Below, piece by piece: positions 45,326 to 58,500 of a DNA stretch of 64,000 nucleotides; position 1 is the stretch's first letter, and each line of letters begins with the position of its first letter. The position numbers and the translations under genes are program-made. The stretch lies in the NCBI RefSeq assembly GCF_900109685.1, contig NZ_FOBB01000003.1, forward strand, positions 558,001 through 622,000, in the 5' to 3' direction. The stretch comes from Chitinophaga rupis (GTDB taxonomy: Bacteria > Bacteroidota > Bacteroidia > Chitinophagales > Chitinophagaceae). Below the pieces are notes generated by a model. The model was not told the DNA's origin, searched no databases, and was given only the letters and a program-made list of their open reading frames with translations.

Positions 45326-45817
45326 ATGAAAGCAAACAGCATTCGCAATTTTTTGGGACTTTTTTATTTGGGCACCACAACTTTACTAGGTGCTTTTATT
45401 TTAATATTTGGAGAGTCACGAAATATTCTTCCTATATCTAAAACTGATGCCAATAGTTCTTTTCAAATAATAATTCCCACTTTCATCGCTCAGCTCACTA
45501 TAATATTTCGCTGGTATGCAAGTCCACCGAAGATAGAAAATGATGACATAAATATACCAAGATGGGTTGTTATTGCCCCTCCCATTTTAGCATTATTGAT
45601 ACTTATAGGAACAATTCTATTAATCGCCGCTGACAATGGAGCATCATTAGAAGGAGGACAAATTTTTAAAAACATTGTAACTTTTATCGTAAGTATTTTA
45701 GGTGCTACTACTGTATTCATAGTCGCAAGAGTATTTGGTGAAGCTAAAAAAGATGTTCTTGACAACATAGCTAAAAGCTCCGTACAGAATGGGGGGGGTG
45801 GCCATGTTGGAGGATAA
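45326..45817 (+). CDS. Small membrane protein of unknown function
   Basis: 163 residues with three or four hydrophobic segments (FLGLFYLGTTTLLGAFILIF; IIIPTFIAQLTIIF; VVIAPPILALLILIGTILLI; FKNIVTFIVSILGATTVFIV) and a Gly-rich tail NGGGGHVGG. It starts seven bases after the secreted protein gene, so the two are coupled. No family is recognised. Confidence 0.7.
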   Translation: MKANSIRNFLGLFYLGTTTLLGAFILIFGESRNILPISKTDANSSFQIIIPTFIAQLTIIFRWYASPPKIENDDINIPRWVVIAPPILALLILIGTILLIAADNGASLEGGQIFKNIVTFIVSILGATTVFIVARVFGEAKKDVLDNIAKSSVQNGGGGHVGG

Positions 45818-46442
45818 TCCTCAATATTAAAAAGCCGATTGGTCGAAAGTGGAATAACCTGTGGATTTAACCCCTCTACCAACGTCGCATGACCCCTTAT
45901 GAAGATATTTTTAATAGAGAACTTCTCTATTCTATCGAGATATTTTTAACACAATGCAGTTATGAGGTATAGCATTTCAAATAAAATTGGTGCAAATGGT
46001 CAATTGCGGCTGGTGTGAATGATCAATGTAAAAGAGCAGGGATGTCTAAAAGTACTAAATTAATGCCGACAGTTAGAAAAGAAAAATGCGTAGAAAAACA
46101 AACCTACTCTTGACATTTCAAAATAAGCATTATAACTTTAAGAGAGATAGACAGAATCTACTTCCTATACTCGGTCGAACGTAATCAGTAGAACTTAAAA
46201 TTTAAGCTTAACGCTATTTGGCCAGCCGATTACGCATGCCCGCTTTTGATTCTAGTAAATGATGTTCAAGATAGAAAGAAAGGGGTGATTTACTACTAAA
46301 ATCATACCCATCTAAGATGCATTGTGCTTAAATTTAAGTAAACACAATCGCCCGATACCTGAAACGTTGTGATAAGTACGTAAGATCAGATTCCTGCTTT
46401 GATAAGTCTTAATCGTTATTGAAATAAATCAAACATTTTTGT
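45818..46442. other. Gene-free A+T-rich region before the RHS pair
   Basis: 625 bases without a supported gene. A 15-base palindrome TAGAGAACTTCTCTA lies at 45915-45929 and the pair GATATTTTTAA is repeated at 45904 and 45939. The start of the RHS gene follows a run CATTTTTG that may be part of its promoter. Nothing else is recognised. Confidence 0.35.
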
Positions 46443-49400
46443 ATGTTCTCTCAAAACCCCAATTGGAAGCTTTCAACCTTTGTTTTTTTTTCAGTTATAA
46501 TCTCAAATCAACCTTGTTTCTTGATGGCCCAAACAAGCGGTCCATCAACTCCCGAAATTCAAAGGTTCACACCCAATTCAGCTAAACAAATGGTGAATAT
46601 GTTTTCGGGCGATCTCAATTATAATATCAGCTTGCTGGAGCTCGATGGCGGCTATCCTATCAATATCAGTTATTCATCCGCCATCGGTATGACTGAAGAA
46701 GCCAGCGCTCTAGGGTTTGGATGGCAACTCAACATCGGCAGGATCAACAGAACGGTGAGAGGATTGCCCGACGACTTCAATGGTGATGTTATTCTAAGAA
46801 CACTTTCGCAACAAAAAGAATGGACAATTGGGTTGGGTGCAGGCGTAGATGCAGAAATATTCGGTTTGCCAATTGGTGTGGGTGTATCCGGCGGTCTCAC
46901 GTTTTCGAATATGCGCGGAGTTGATATCGCCACCAACCTGGGTGTAAAGTTTGCAAAGGATATCGGAGGGACAAAATTGTCTGCCGGTCTTAATATTGGT
47001 ATCAGCAACAACGAAGGAGCCAGTATTTCACCCAACATCGGATTGCAATACAGGGATTTTTCACTACAGGCTGGCGCAACCATCAGCTCGATGGAAGGAA
47101 TCAAACAATCGGGCTTTTTGCTCAACTATAATAAACTTCAACAGTACGGCTCTGCTTCTTTTCCACTTACTATGGCGCGAACTCCCTTTACACCAAAGAT
47201 TGAATTTCCTGTAAATAATAATTCAGGCAGTTTCAAATTCAGGTTTGGAGGTGAGATCTGGGGTTTCTCTGGAGGAGCCGAGGTATACGGCAATGTTGCG
47301 ATACAGGATCACCCCGTGCAGCAACGCCCACTCAATTCATTCGGCTATTTATATCTCCAGAATCAATCGTATAGAAATAGCATTATGGACATTGGGACTG
47401 AAAAAGAATCCCCAGTTTTTGAAGAAGATAAAAATCTTTCGATTACCTATTTGGCAAATGATGTTTTTTCTGTTTCCGCACAGGGCCTTTCTGGAACTTT
47501 TCGCCCGTTCAGAACAGATGTAGGTATTATACACAATGAAAACATGGAATCAAATAGTGTGGGTGGAAGCCTGGGAGGTGAGGTCCATACGGGCGGCTAT
47601 GCACAAGTGGGTATCGATGTTACTGCTAATCTTACCAATACAAGTTCTGGTGCATGGGATAATAATAACAACTTGACAAGCATTTGCCAATTTAGCACAG
47701 GTGTAAATGGCTTGCCTGTTTATTTCAAAAGTGTGGGTGAAACAACCGTATTCACAAATAGTAATGCCCTTGATGCATTGGGCGGAACAACTGCAGCGAG
47801 CTTTACTGTGCGCGAATCTATTTTGGAGAATTCACTAAATGGTAACCAGTTGCAGGCAAAAAATATAGGCAAAAGACCCGAAGCCACCAATATATCTTTC
47901 CAGTTTCTCACTGCACTTGAAGCATCACAGGCGAGAAAGCCGCTGGTGTATTATAAAGATCATGGCGCCAATAAAAAAATTGTGGAATTGCCCCGGTACG
48001 ATAATGTTACCAGGAAACCCCATCATGTTTCATATATTACCATTACTAAAGACGATGGAACAGTATATGAATTTGGTATTGCTGCATACAACACAATACA
48101 AAAAGAAGTTTCATTCAATATCGATGTTACAGAAAATCCAGAAAGCAATTTATTTAATAAAACAATCGGCTTTAATGCAGGTACGGATAACACTTCAGGT
48201 AATAGCCATGGGCTCATTCATTATTTTACTTCTACCGAAACTCCACCTTACGCGTATGCATATCTTTTAACCGCAGTGTATTCCGCCGACTATGTCGACT
48301 TAACCGGCGATGGACCTACGAGAGATGACCTGGGTACTTACACGCGCTTTAATTATACATTGGAAGATCCTCATTTTAAATGGCGGACTCCTTACAAGGA
48401 TGCAAATTATAGCGCCGCTAACCTGTGCGATACGAAAGATGATATGGCCAGCTATGTATATGGGGAAAAAGAAATTTGGATGATACATAGCATCGAAACA
48501 AAAAATTACATGGCCGAATTTTTCAATTCGTCAAGAGACGACGCTTATGAAGTAAAAGGTGAAGAGGGTGGTATTGATGAAGGTGACTCATCACTTAAAA
48601 GAATCGATTCGATTAAGCTGTATTCGATGGCGGATTATAATGGAACCGATCCTGTTCCAGTCAAAACTATTTTTTTTACTTATAAGTATTCGCTTTGCCC
48701 TGGTTTGCCTGCAAGTAAAACGGGCGAAGGTAAACTCACGTTGAAAAAAATTGCGTTCCAGTACGATAAATCACAAAAGGAAACGCAGAGCTATTACACC
48801 TTTCAATACAATAATGAAAACGATCATGCTTTTGGATACAATGAAACAGCGATCGACGTATGGGGGAACTACAAGAAAATAAAAGCAGGTACCAACAACG
48901 TAAGATTTCCTTACACAACACAAAATAAAGTGGATGCAGATGAAAACGCGCAGGCCTGGGATCTTATAAAGATCACACTTCCTTCAGGTGGTGCCATAGG
49001 AATAGAATATGAGGCCAAAGACTATGCATTTGTACAAAATAAGCAGGCCATGCAAATGTATGAGGTGAAAGGGTTTATGAATGGTGCAAATAAAACGTAC
49101 AACTTATATGAGAACGATGGCACTCAAAACAAAACACTTGTTGTTGATGTTGGAAAAAACATTTCTGGCATTAAAGATTTTTCAAAGTATTTCAAGGAAG
49201 GAGAAAAGTTATATATCAATTGCATTATCACCGCAGGAAAAAATGCAAATATCGACAAGGAAATAGCGAGCGGTTTTTTCGACGTCGATTTTAATTCGAT
49301 AAAGCCCTTTGGCCCCTCACAACCTTCATGGATAAAAATAGACCTGATCGATCCGAAAGCGAATCCTGTTTCTCATGCGCTTTGGCAAAAGATGAGAAAA

Positions 49401-52400
49401 ACGCTTACACATATATTGTATCCACCGGTAATTAAGCCCGATGCAGGCGTTGTAAATAATGTGATGAGCGTAGTAAAAGATATTCCATCGACGCTTAGTG
49501 AACTTATCGGTTTCTTCAACAGCTATGAAACAAAAATGATGGATAAGGAGCGAGGCAAATGCCTTGATAATCAATATGCATCATTCGCAAGATTGTATAA
49601 CCCTGATGGAAGAAAATTCGGTAGCGGTAGCAGAGTTAAAAAAATTACGCAGTACGATAATTGGGATTTGATGACCGGCGGATCATCGGATGCTGCTGTA
49701 TATGGACAGGAATATTCGTACGACATGCAATTGAACGGCAGCAAAGAAACCATCAGTTCGGGTGTGGCCACGTATGAACCTATCGGCAATGAAGAAAATC
49801 CTTTTGTCCTTCCCACAGGAGGCTTTAATAATGCCAATGCGCTTGCACCTGAATTGTATTATTACAAAACAGAACCGTTTGGAGAATCATTTTTTCCTGC
49901 ACCCAGTGTGGGTTACAGCCTTGTAACCGTACGCGACCTTCACGATAAAACTGTAACAAAAAATACAACTGGGCTTGAAACCTACGAGTATTATACAGCA
50001 AAAGATTATCCTGTAATCACCAGCAGAACCACCAAACAGGGAGTTCCTGTTCAATCTGTAAGTCCATTTTATTCTTTGAAAAAATATACTGCTTCACAGG
50101 GGTTTTATGTCGAGATCAATGACATGCATGGAAAAATGAAAGCGCACAAAGTATACTCCTCGCTCGATGCGCGTGCACCACTATCTGGAGTAGAATATAT
50201 CTACAAAAATGCAAATGGTACATTGAATAATATTGTTTCTACCATCAACTCCACCACCGGAAAAATTTCGCACGCCAGCCAGGTAGGCATCGACTACGAT
50301 TTCAATATTGCTACCGATGAAACAAGAAGTTTGGTAAAAAGTCCGGCACTGCAATTCAATATCGATGTCATTCCTGCAGTATTGGGTATTCCTTTTCCTG
50401 TTCCCAGTTTTCTTCCCTTTTATTCGGAAAATTTATTGCAGTACCGAGGTGTGACCACTACTAAATTATTATATCGAACAGGTCTTGTAGATAGCATCAT
50501 TGCATACGACAACGGCATTTCCACCAGCACAAAAAATATTTTGTACGACGACAGCACTGGCCAGGTTATAGTTACCACAGCCAACAATGAATACAACCGG
50601 CCTTACTTCACCACCAACTTACCTGCGCACTGGTTTAATGAGGGCATGGGGCCGGCTTCGGTAAATGCAAATAAATCATTCACAAATTTTTCAACCGCCA
50701 ACGTCGACAAAGAACCTGCATTTCATGAAGGAGATCAATTACTGTTGGTAGCCAACATACCATCAAAGGCATGGGTGTTTAAAAATTCAGCAGGCAAAAA
50801 ATCCATTATCGATGAACAGGGCAATCTGGTGAATAATACATTCGACATTGTTCGCATTATTCATTCCGGCAGAAAAAATATGCAAGGTGCTTCAGCCGGA
50901 CAGATCATTACCTCAGCCGACCCTTCAGCTGGAGACAAGCTGTTATTTTTAGATACAACTGTAATCGACGCAACAGCCATAGAATATAATGAATACTGGC
51001 AAAGCTATTATGCTATTCATCCTCTCATGACCCGCGATTCCTGTCTTTGCCGCGGAGAAGACTTTAACCTGAATGGCTATAAGATCATTCTGAATAATGA
51101 TGGCTCCATCCGCACTCCTTCAAGCGCTTCCATTCATCTATCTGAGATCAATGATATTTTTCCTGGCAAATGCGGCAATATTAAAATAGTGCTCGATAAT
51201 GGTTTTACAAACTGGAAACCTTGTTTTGATACCGCAACAATCAGCTTCAGCAATTTCAGACCGCTGGTACCGCCTGGATTTTGCACCTCCACGTCAACGG
51301 CGACCGGCAATTATACTATCACATCAAATTGCGATGGTGCATCGACAGTCATACAACGTGGAACTTTTACTTTTTCAGGAGGATGCTTATTAGTTTCCTG
51401 TCATGATGCATCCACGCATGTTACAAATCCTCTCATCTGCAACGTACCAGTGAACACTCCTGTAAATCCTTACATGTTGGGCATACTTGGCAACTGGCGC
51501 CCGCGAGCCACGTATCATTATATCACAGAAAGAACATACCCTTCTAAAAAATTTATGAAAGACTTGGGAGGATACAAGAACTTCGCTTTATGTCTCTCTC
51601 CGATCAACGGTTTTTTATTCGGCAGCTCTATCGATAAAACAAAATGGCAGACAAAAGATAAGGTTGTGGTTACCGACCCGCATAGTAAAACCCTGGAATC
51701 ACTCGACGCTTTAAAAATACCGCAAAGCCAATTGATCGGTTACGGATATAATTTGCCAGTAGCCACTGCCGGCAACGCGAACTATTATGAAATAGCGTTC
51801 GACGGATTTGAAGACTACGATTACCTGAAAAGTATTCAATCTCCTTTATCGGGCTGTTCGATACCACCACATTTTAAATTCGAGAACATAACAGGCGGCA
51901 GTCGGATTACCGAAACAGCCAGTCATACAGGAACAAAAAGTTTGTGGATCGAAAAGGGTTCGCCAGTATCGATGGAGCGAACAATTGACAATGAATGTAA
52001 GTATCCTTTTGATCGCGACAAGTATGATGCCCCCCAGTATTTTTTGAACAAGTGTGATATAGTAAGTCAATTCTCACCTGTGCCGGGTAAGGAATATGTG
52101 ATCAGTCTTTGGGTAAATGAACAGCGCACAAATAATGATCTCGACGCATCTCAACCATTGTTGAGTATCGAGTTTCGCGACTCAAAGAACAATCCTATCG
52201 GCATCGCTCTATCATTACGATCGAAGGGACCGATCATCGACAACTGGCAATTGCTGAATGAAAATTTTACCGTGCCTGCAAATGCCGCGAAAGTGAGCAT
52301 ACAACTTTTCAATTCCAACGCAGGCATGTTTGTAGATGATATCAGGATACAGCCATTCAGTTCAAGCATGAAAGCATACGTATATGACCCCGTGAAACTT

Positions 52401-52559
52401 CGAGTGATGGCGATACTGGATGAACAGAATTTCGCGACATTTTACGAATATGATAATGAAGGACAATTGACGAGAGAAAAGAAGGAAACTGAGCGAGGCA
52501 TAATGACGATAAAGGAAGTGCGGAGTGCAAAACCGAAATCAGAAAAATTAGGATTTTGA
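46443..52559 (+). CDS. Giant secreted RHS-locus protein, first of a pair
   Basis: 2038 residues, secreted or cell-surface (hydrophobic signal around 8-30). The N-terminal SYSSAIGMTEEASALGFGWQL region is the usual beginning of RHS/SpvB-type shells in Bacteroidota; a Gly-rich region follows (about 130-200). Near the C-terminus is a carbohydrate-binding-like domain (SLWVNEQRTN; IDNWQLLNENFTVP) and a single YD-type repeat (FYEYDNEGQLTREKKETERGI). It has no core domain of its own and ends 20 bases before the RHS core gene, so the two proteins probably make one complex. Confidence 0.88.
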   Translation: MFSQNPNWKLSTFVFFSVIISNQPCFLMAQTSGPSTPEIQRFTPNSAKQMVNMFSGDLNYNISLLELDGGYPINISYSSAIGMTEEASALGFGWQLNIGRINRTVRGLPDDFNGDVILRTLSQQKEWTIGLGAGVDAEIFGLPIGVGVSGGLTFSNMRGVDIATNLGVKFAKDIGGTKLSAGLNIGISNNEGASISPNIGLQYRDFSLQAGATISSMEGIKQSGFLLNYNKLQQYGSASFPLTMARTPFTPKIEFPVNNNSGSFKFRFGGEIWGFSGGAEVYGNVAIQDHPVQQRPLNSFGYLYLQNQSYRNSIMDIGTEKESPVFEEDKNLSITYLANDVFSVSAQGLSGTFRPFRTDVGIIHNENMESNSVGGSLGGEVHTGGYAQVGIDVTANLTNTSSGAWDNNNNLTSICQFSTGVNGLPVYFKSVGETTVFTNSNALDALGGTTAASFTVRESILENSLNGNQLQAKNIGKRPEATNISFQFLTALEASQARKPLVYYKDHGANKKIVELPRYDNVTRKPHHVSYITITKDDGTVYEFGIAAYNTIQKEVSFNIDVTENPESNLFNKTIGFNAGTDNTSGNSHGLIHYFTSTETPPYAYAYLLTAVYSADYVDLTGDGPTRDDLGTYTRFNYTLEDPHFKWRTPYKDANYSAANLCDTKDDMASYVYGEKEIWMIHSIETKNYMAEFFNSSRDDAYEVKGEEGGIDEGDSSLKRIDSIKLYSMADYNGTDPVPVKTIFFTYKYSLCPGLPASKTGEGKLTLKKIAFQYDKSQKETQSYYTFQYNNENDHAFGYNETAIDVWGNYKKIKAGTNNVRFPYTTQNKVDADENAQAWDLIKITLPSGGAIGIEYEAKDYAFVQNKQAMQMYEVKGFMNGANKTYNLYENDGTQNKTLVVDVGKNISGIKDFSKYFKEGEKLYINCIITAGKNANIDKEIASGFFDVDFNSIKPFGPSQPSWIKIDLIDPKANPVSHALWQKMRKTLTHILYPPVIKPDAGVVNNVMSVVKDIPSTLSELIGFFNSYETKMMDKERGKCLDNQYASFARLYNPDGRKFGSGSRVKKITQYDNWDLMTGGSSDAAVYGQEYSYDMQLNGSKETISSGVATYEPIGNEENPFVLPTGGFNNANALAPELYYYKTEPFGESFFPAPSVGYSLVTVRDLHDKTVTKNTTGLETYEYYTAKDYPVITSRTTKQGVPVQSVSPFYSLKKYTASQGFYVEINDMHGKMKAHKVYSSLDARAPLSGVEYIYKNANGTLNNIVSTINSTTGKISHASQVGIDYDFNIATDETRSLVKSPALQFNIDVIPAVLGIPFPVPSFLPFYSENLLQYRGVTTTKLLYRTGLVDSIIAYDNGISTSTKNILYDDSTGQVIVTTANNEYNRPYFTTNLPAHWFNEGMGPASVNANKSFTNFSTANVDKEPAFHEGDQLLLVANIPSKAWVFKNSAGKKSIIDEQGNLVNNTFDIVRIIHSGRKNMQGASAGQIITSADPSAGDKLLFLDTTVIDATAIEYNEYWQSYYAIHPLMTRDSCLCRGEDFNLNGYKIILNNDGSIRTPSSASIHLSEINDIFPGKCGNIKIVLDNGFTNWKPCFDTATISFSNFRPLVPPGFCTSTSTATGNYTITSNCDGASTVIQRGTFTFSGGCLLVSCHDASTHVTNPLICNVPVNTPVNPYMLGILGNWRPRATYHYITERTYPSKKFMKDLGGYKNFALCLSPINGFLFGSSIDKTKWQTKDKVVVTDPHSKTLESLDALKIPQSQLIGYGYNLPVATAGNANYYEIAFDGFEDYDYLKSIQSPLSGCSIPPHFKFENITGGSRITETASHTGTKSLWIEKGSPVSMERTIDNECKYPFDRDKYDAPQYFLNKCDIVSQFSPVPGKEYVISLWVNEQRTNNDLDASQPLLSIEFRDSKNNPIGIALSLRSKGPIIDNWQLLNENFTVPANAAKVSIQLFNSNAGMFVDDIRIQPFSSSMKAYVYDPVKLRVMAILDEQNFATFYEYDNEGQLTREKKETERGIMTIKEVRSAKPKSEKLGF

Positions 52560-52579
52560 TTCATCAACGGCAAAAAATT

Positions 52580-55500
52580 ATGAAAAGCTTTTTACTGTTG
52601 TCCTCCGTCCTGTTACTGCAGTTTATTTCCCACGCTCAACAGCAACTGGTCGACGGAGGTAAAAAAAACTTGGCAGAAATGTCTGCTTCGCAAGGGACGG
52701 GTATTTTTTCGAGCACGCACAAAACTGTTGCAGGTGCAAAGGATATACATCTTTTTCATGTGCTTACATTGGAGATCAATACTCCTGCTCTTACTCCCTT
52801 ATTGAGAGCAAAGAATTTTTCTGTTATTGCGAAGTTTACTGTCTCTACAGGTAATAGCGCTGCTACAATGAGACCTCCAGAAGCAAAAGACCTGAAGTTG
52901 AATTATAATACCATCGGTACTTACCAGGCAAAAGATGCTTTTGAAAAAGCAGATGTGGAAATTGTAGATTATAAACTGGTTTCAATTTCTGTAAAAGAGG
53001 AGAACGGCACTCCCATTACCATCGATGCAAACAACCAGGACATTGTTGTTTTAAAACAGCATTTACAATTTGATAGATACCTGCCCCCTAATTCGCAAGA
53101 GGCGATCAAAACACAACAAATTACTGTTACTCCCGATAAAGGATATGCAAACCTTAGCTGGTCGCCTGTATCCTGGGCACTTGCTTATGATATTGAATAC
53201 AGTTTTATAGATAATTATGTTGCCAGGGGAGCTCCGATCACAGAGGCCAACGCATTATATAATTTCAGGTTTAATAGCACAAGAGTGCAGTTAAGTAAAA
53301 CAAACTATGAGATTCCGCTTGTATACGAAAGCGGTTTTCTTGTGTATCGCGTACGGCCTGTAGGATATTGGGGAATCAATTTCGACAAAATCGTTACAGG
53401 ACTATGGTCTACCCCCGATGCAGGAAAATCTCTCATCAGCGAAACAGTGGGTGCTGAAGGAAATTTCTTTTGCAAGATTGAAAAAACAGGTATTCATGAA
53501 GATGACAAAAAGAACTGGCAGTACCTGGTTAATTTTTCAGAGGAAGGTAAGCGAAAAGATAACGTGGTGTATTTCGATGGAACTTTTAGAAACAGGCAGG
53601 AAGTAACGAACCTGAACACACAGCAAAATTTGCTTGTGCATGAAATTATTTATGATAATGCAGGAAGACCTGCCATCGATGTATTGCCTACACCCATTAT
53701 ACCTGAAGGTTTTCTCGATGCGCATATACCCAGGATCGCTTACCAAAATGCACTGAATGTAAACAGTGACGAGAAGAGTTACTCATGGAAAGATTTTGAT
53801 ATCGACAGGCTAATTTGTACAGTGTTCCCTGATAAGCTCAACACCAAATCGGGCGCGAGCAAATATTATTCGCCTGATAATAAAAATTTCGATGCAAGTG
53901 CTACAGGGATAAAAAGACAAATGGCCTATGTGGCTGATGCTGCAGGATATCCTTTCACACAAAAAGAATATACTCCAGACAATTCAGGACGTATCAGCAG
54001 GCAAAGTTCACCCGGCCCTGATTTCTCATTCAACTCTACTCTCAACAGTACGCATGAACAGAAATTTTTCTATGGCACTCCTTCACAGCAGGAACTTGAC
54101 AGGGTGTTTGGCAACGATATCGGCTTTGCTTCTCATTATTCAAAAGAAATAAATATTGATGGAGATGGGCAGGCGCATGTAACGTATAAAAACTTAAAAG
54201 GTAATGTAATAGCAACGGCGCTGGCTGGAGACCCTGCTCCTAATCTTACCCAGATAATAGAACCTATCGTTAAACGCCGTGTTACTGTAAATCTTGCCGA
54301 CCCCGATAGAAACCGGATTGATCTCAATACCAGGAGTGTTACTGCTACTTATCCCCTGGTAATCGGGGAAACAACAAAGATCGATCTCATTTATGATGTA
54401 ACTGCTAATGGATTTCCATTCAGCATTTGCAAAGAGGGGGCTGATAATTTATGCTACGACTGCGTATATGATCTTACCATGAAATTGACGGATGCCTGTG
54501 GTGTTGATTACATCAATAAAAAAATAGCCATCGGCACATTGAACGATCTAAGGAAATGTGAAAGTGGTACTTCTGCAGTCAGCATTGCGCCTGCTTCTAT
54601 TCAATTGAAATCAGGTTCTTATTTTATCAGCAAAACACTTACTGTAAGCGACAGTGCCATCAATGCCTACATTGCCGATTACCTGAACGACCCCTGCTGG
54701 AACCTGATACCACACCCGGAAAAACCTGTTGAATGCTCAGTGATCCCTTATAAAATTCAAACTATAAGTATTGGTGATGGTTGCGACACCAGCATTACTA
54801 CAAAAATCAGAACACCCAAGATGAGATTTTTGCCGCAACCACAACACGTGACTGGCGACTGTGAACCGTTTGTAGGAAAAAGCCTGAATGACATTTCCAT
54901 ACAAAAAATGTTGAATGATCTGTCACCAAAAGGACAGGACGGTGAATATCCGTTGACTGGAGATATTGCTACTTCTATTTACCAGTATCCGCTTTCAGTT
55001 TTTAACGATCATAACCAATTACCCACAAAAGGCAACTGGCGGTACCCTGTATTTCATTACAGGAATAAAATGGGCGACGAAATATTTATTGATAAAGAAG
55101 TAAATGGCGTAATCCAAAAACTTAGACCCGAGGAGCTTTCTCTGGAAGAGTTTTTACAAAACTGGGAGCCTGCCATGGCTTACTCGCTTCTGCCTTATCA
55201 CCCCGAGTATTGTTATTATGAATGGAACATGGCCCACAAAGATTTTTTTGAATATGAAGACAAGATGAGAGGTATTGCGGATTATGTTACAGCGAATAGA
55301 ACTTACACTTCCCTGTTGAAAGATCCCTATGAGAAACCTGATCCAAGCGATGCTTTATTCACCGATCTTACCCGGGCAACAAAAATGACCGGTTACATGA
55401 AAGACATATCCGCCCTTTACCCGGGTGGCGGATTCAATTCTATGAAACTCGCCGATGTGGCTGCTATAGCTGCCGCAGGATTCAGCGCCGATATAACATT

Positions 55501-58500
55501 TTCAGATGCAAGCATCTACCCGATGCATCATAAGATATTCGATGAGTTGAAATTACAGGATGAGGAATGGGTACAATTCAGAAGTTTTTATTTACAGGCA
55601 AGAACAAAGATCATCGAGGAAATGAGGAACAATGAGATTGTCGTTAGCACCCGCCCGGCTTGTTGCATGTTAAATGATTATATTGGTAACGCAGAATGTA
55701 CAGGAGGGCCGCGCGACAAAAACCTTTGTGCACTATTTGCAAATAAAAAACCAGTATTCCCCAGCCAGGCACGTTTGGCTGACCTCATTGCAGGCAATTC
55801 TTCTTTACCGATACCTGCCCCGGACAGCAATATCAATTGTCTTAGCTGCACACAGCCGCAGAACTATGTACAGTTTATTAATGAGATGTTTGCAAAAAAG
55901 CAATTGTTCACTGCAATGAGGATCACGGGCAGATTGCTGGGTATGATCGGGAACCATAATACAGACATTATTATTGCCAAGGGTGATCATATTAAATGGG
56001 TACCCCTGATTACGATCAACACGCTCAACGCAAAACTGGTAGATGAAGAAACCGGTGATGTAATTTGTACAATCGATCTTGCCACAAAAGAAGCATCTTT
56101 TGATTGGAAAAACATCGTTTATTTCTCCTGCCTGAAAGATGAAGCAACTCCCAATGCCTTTACCCTGACAGCCTGGAATGCAACCGCCACTGCATTTGTA
56201 TTGCAAGGAAGTAGCAATTGTTTTGAAGTAAAAGAATGTGCGCCTGCTACCGATCTGATTACCACTTGCGATAAAAAAGAATATACCGGTTTGTTCATAG
56301 ATATGTTGGAGAAGGTCTTAAAATCTGCCGCTGCAAATGTGATACCTTCTGCATTAGTGAGAGGCAGAAACCCCAATGCTGCTTATCCTGAAGGAAAAGA
56401 TCCTGTAAGCTTATGGCATATTACCAGCAACACACCAGTTGCCAACAATTTTGATATACCGCTTAATTTTTCTTCATTAGATAACACGCCGCAATTCCAC
56501 CTCTCCATTCGATCTGCAAATACTCTGTTCACCAATTTTGCCGAATGGAAAATTACCGGAAGCGAATTTTTATCTGCTCCCCCACCAGTTGATAATTGCA
56601 AGGAGGCAAATACTTTAAAACTTTTTGTACAAAAAAGATCGCAACCGCAAGTGACCGATGTTTTCGAAGTGAGCTTTGATTTTCCTCTTGGCACCTGCTG
56701 TACATTCAACAAGGCGAATGCATTTTGCTGCATGCCTGTTATGACTGGTCTTCCAACAGTAACTGAACCGGACTGTATACAAATTCAACAGATACAGGAA
56801 GACAATAACGAAGAGATTATCAACAACCAGTTAAAGCAACATTTTGCCGACAGCCTCCGCACGCAATACATTCTACACTGCCTACATGCCTTTGAAAAAT
56901 TCACAGTAGCTTATGATGAACAATTATATCATTACACTTTGTTTTATTATGACCTGGCAGGTAATCTTGTAAAGACTGTACCACCAAAAGGAGTGCAACC
57001 ACTCACTGATGATGAAACAAAGCAAACGGCCATCTTCCGCAACACTCATACAGGCGATTCCATATTTACAAGGCATACCATGATAACGCTAGCAGCCTTC
57101 AATACCACGAACAATGTAATTGCACAAAGTACACCTGATGCCGGCACATCTCGTTACTGTTATGATGAAGCAGATCGCGTGATATATAAACAGAATGCCA
57201 ATCAATCTTTCAATGCTGCCATGAGAAGAGCTTCGTTTATACATTACGACAGTATCGGAAGAGTGATCCAGACCGGCGAAATACCCATATCATATTTTAA
57301 GCTGCCGGCATATTTGTCGAATAAAGATTTCAATGATGAACTCGATGCAAGTGATAAATATAAAACCGATATATTCACAACGTTTTACGATCGCATGCCT
57401 GCAGCGATCAATGGAGGATATGATTTTAACCTGAATACACTTAACCAGCAGAATCTCAGGAACCGTGTATCGGCAACGTTGTTCCATCGTTCATTCATGG
57501 ATAATACTCCTTACACACATGCATTTTATTACAATTATGATATAGAAGGAAACATTCATACTGTTATTCAGGATTCAAGATTCCTTGAAAATTATGCAGT
57601 AAGATTAGGGCTGTGCGATTATCTTAGTTTTAATAGGTTCAAGACGATTAGTTATGATTATGATTTAATCAGCAAAAAAGTAAATCGCACCTGGTACCAA
57701 CCAAATCAGTCCGACCAATTGATACATATATATGAATACGATGCAGACAACAGGCTGGTAAATGTAAAAACCACCACGCGCATTTGGGAAAATCCTGCTG
57801 ATGTAGATGTTGACGCATCGTATCAATTTTACTTGCATGGCCCATTGGCAAGATTGGAATTAGGACAGGAAAAAATACAGGGCCTCGACTATATATATAC
57901 ATTGCAGGGTTGGATGAAAGGTGTGAACAGCAGTCTGCCGATTGCCGGCACTGACCCGGGTAAAGATGATGGTACCGTGTTTTTGAAAGATGCCTTTGCT
58001 TTTGGGTTGAATTATTTCCCGGGAGATTATACATCGATCAGCAAAAACATCACTCTGCCCGATGTTGAAAAAACGGATATGGGCACAGGTTTTTCAAAAC
58101 CACTCTATAGCGGAAATATCAGGAGCATGATCACCTCCATTTATGTGCTCAATGGAAAAGACGGCATACAGGCCACATCATACAATTATGATGTATTGAA
58201 CAGGTTGCTGAACATGAAGGTGTACCAGCCAAAAAATAATCAATTGGCTATTTGGCAGAATGGAGGTTTCACCGAACCTTACCGCACGCAATACAATTAC
58301 GATGCAAACAGCAACTTGAGTGATCTGCTGAGAAAAGATGAAGTTGGAAATGCTATCGATCAGTTATCGTACACATATACCGCAGGAACAAACAGATCCG
58401 AAAAAATTGCAGATGCGGTAGCAAGTGCAGTAGCAAACAACCTGTTGCCCGATAACAAAAATATATATGATGCTGGCGGCAGGTTGTCACATCACAATGA

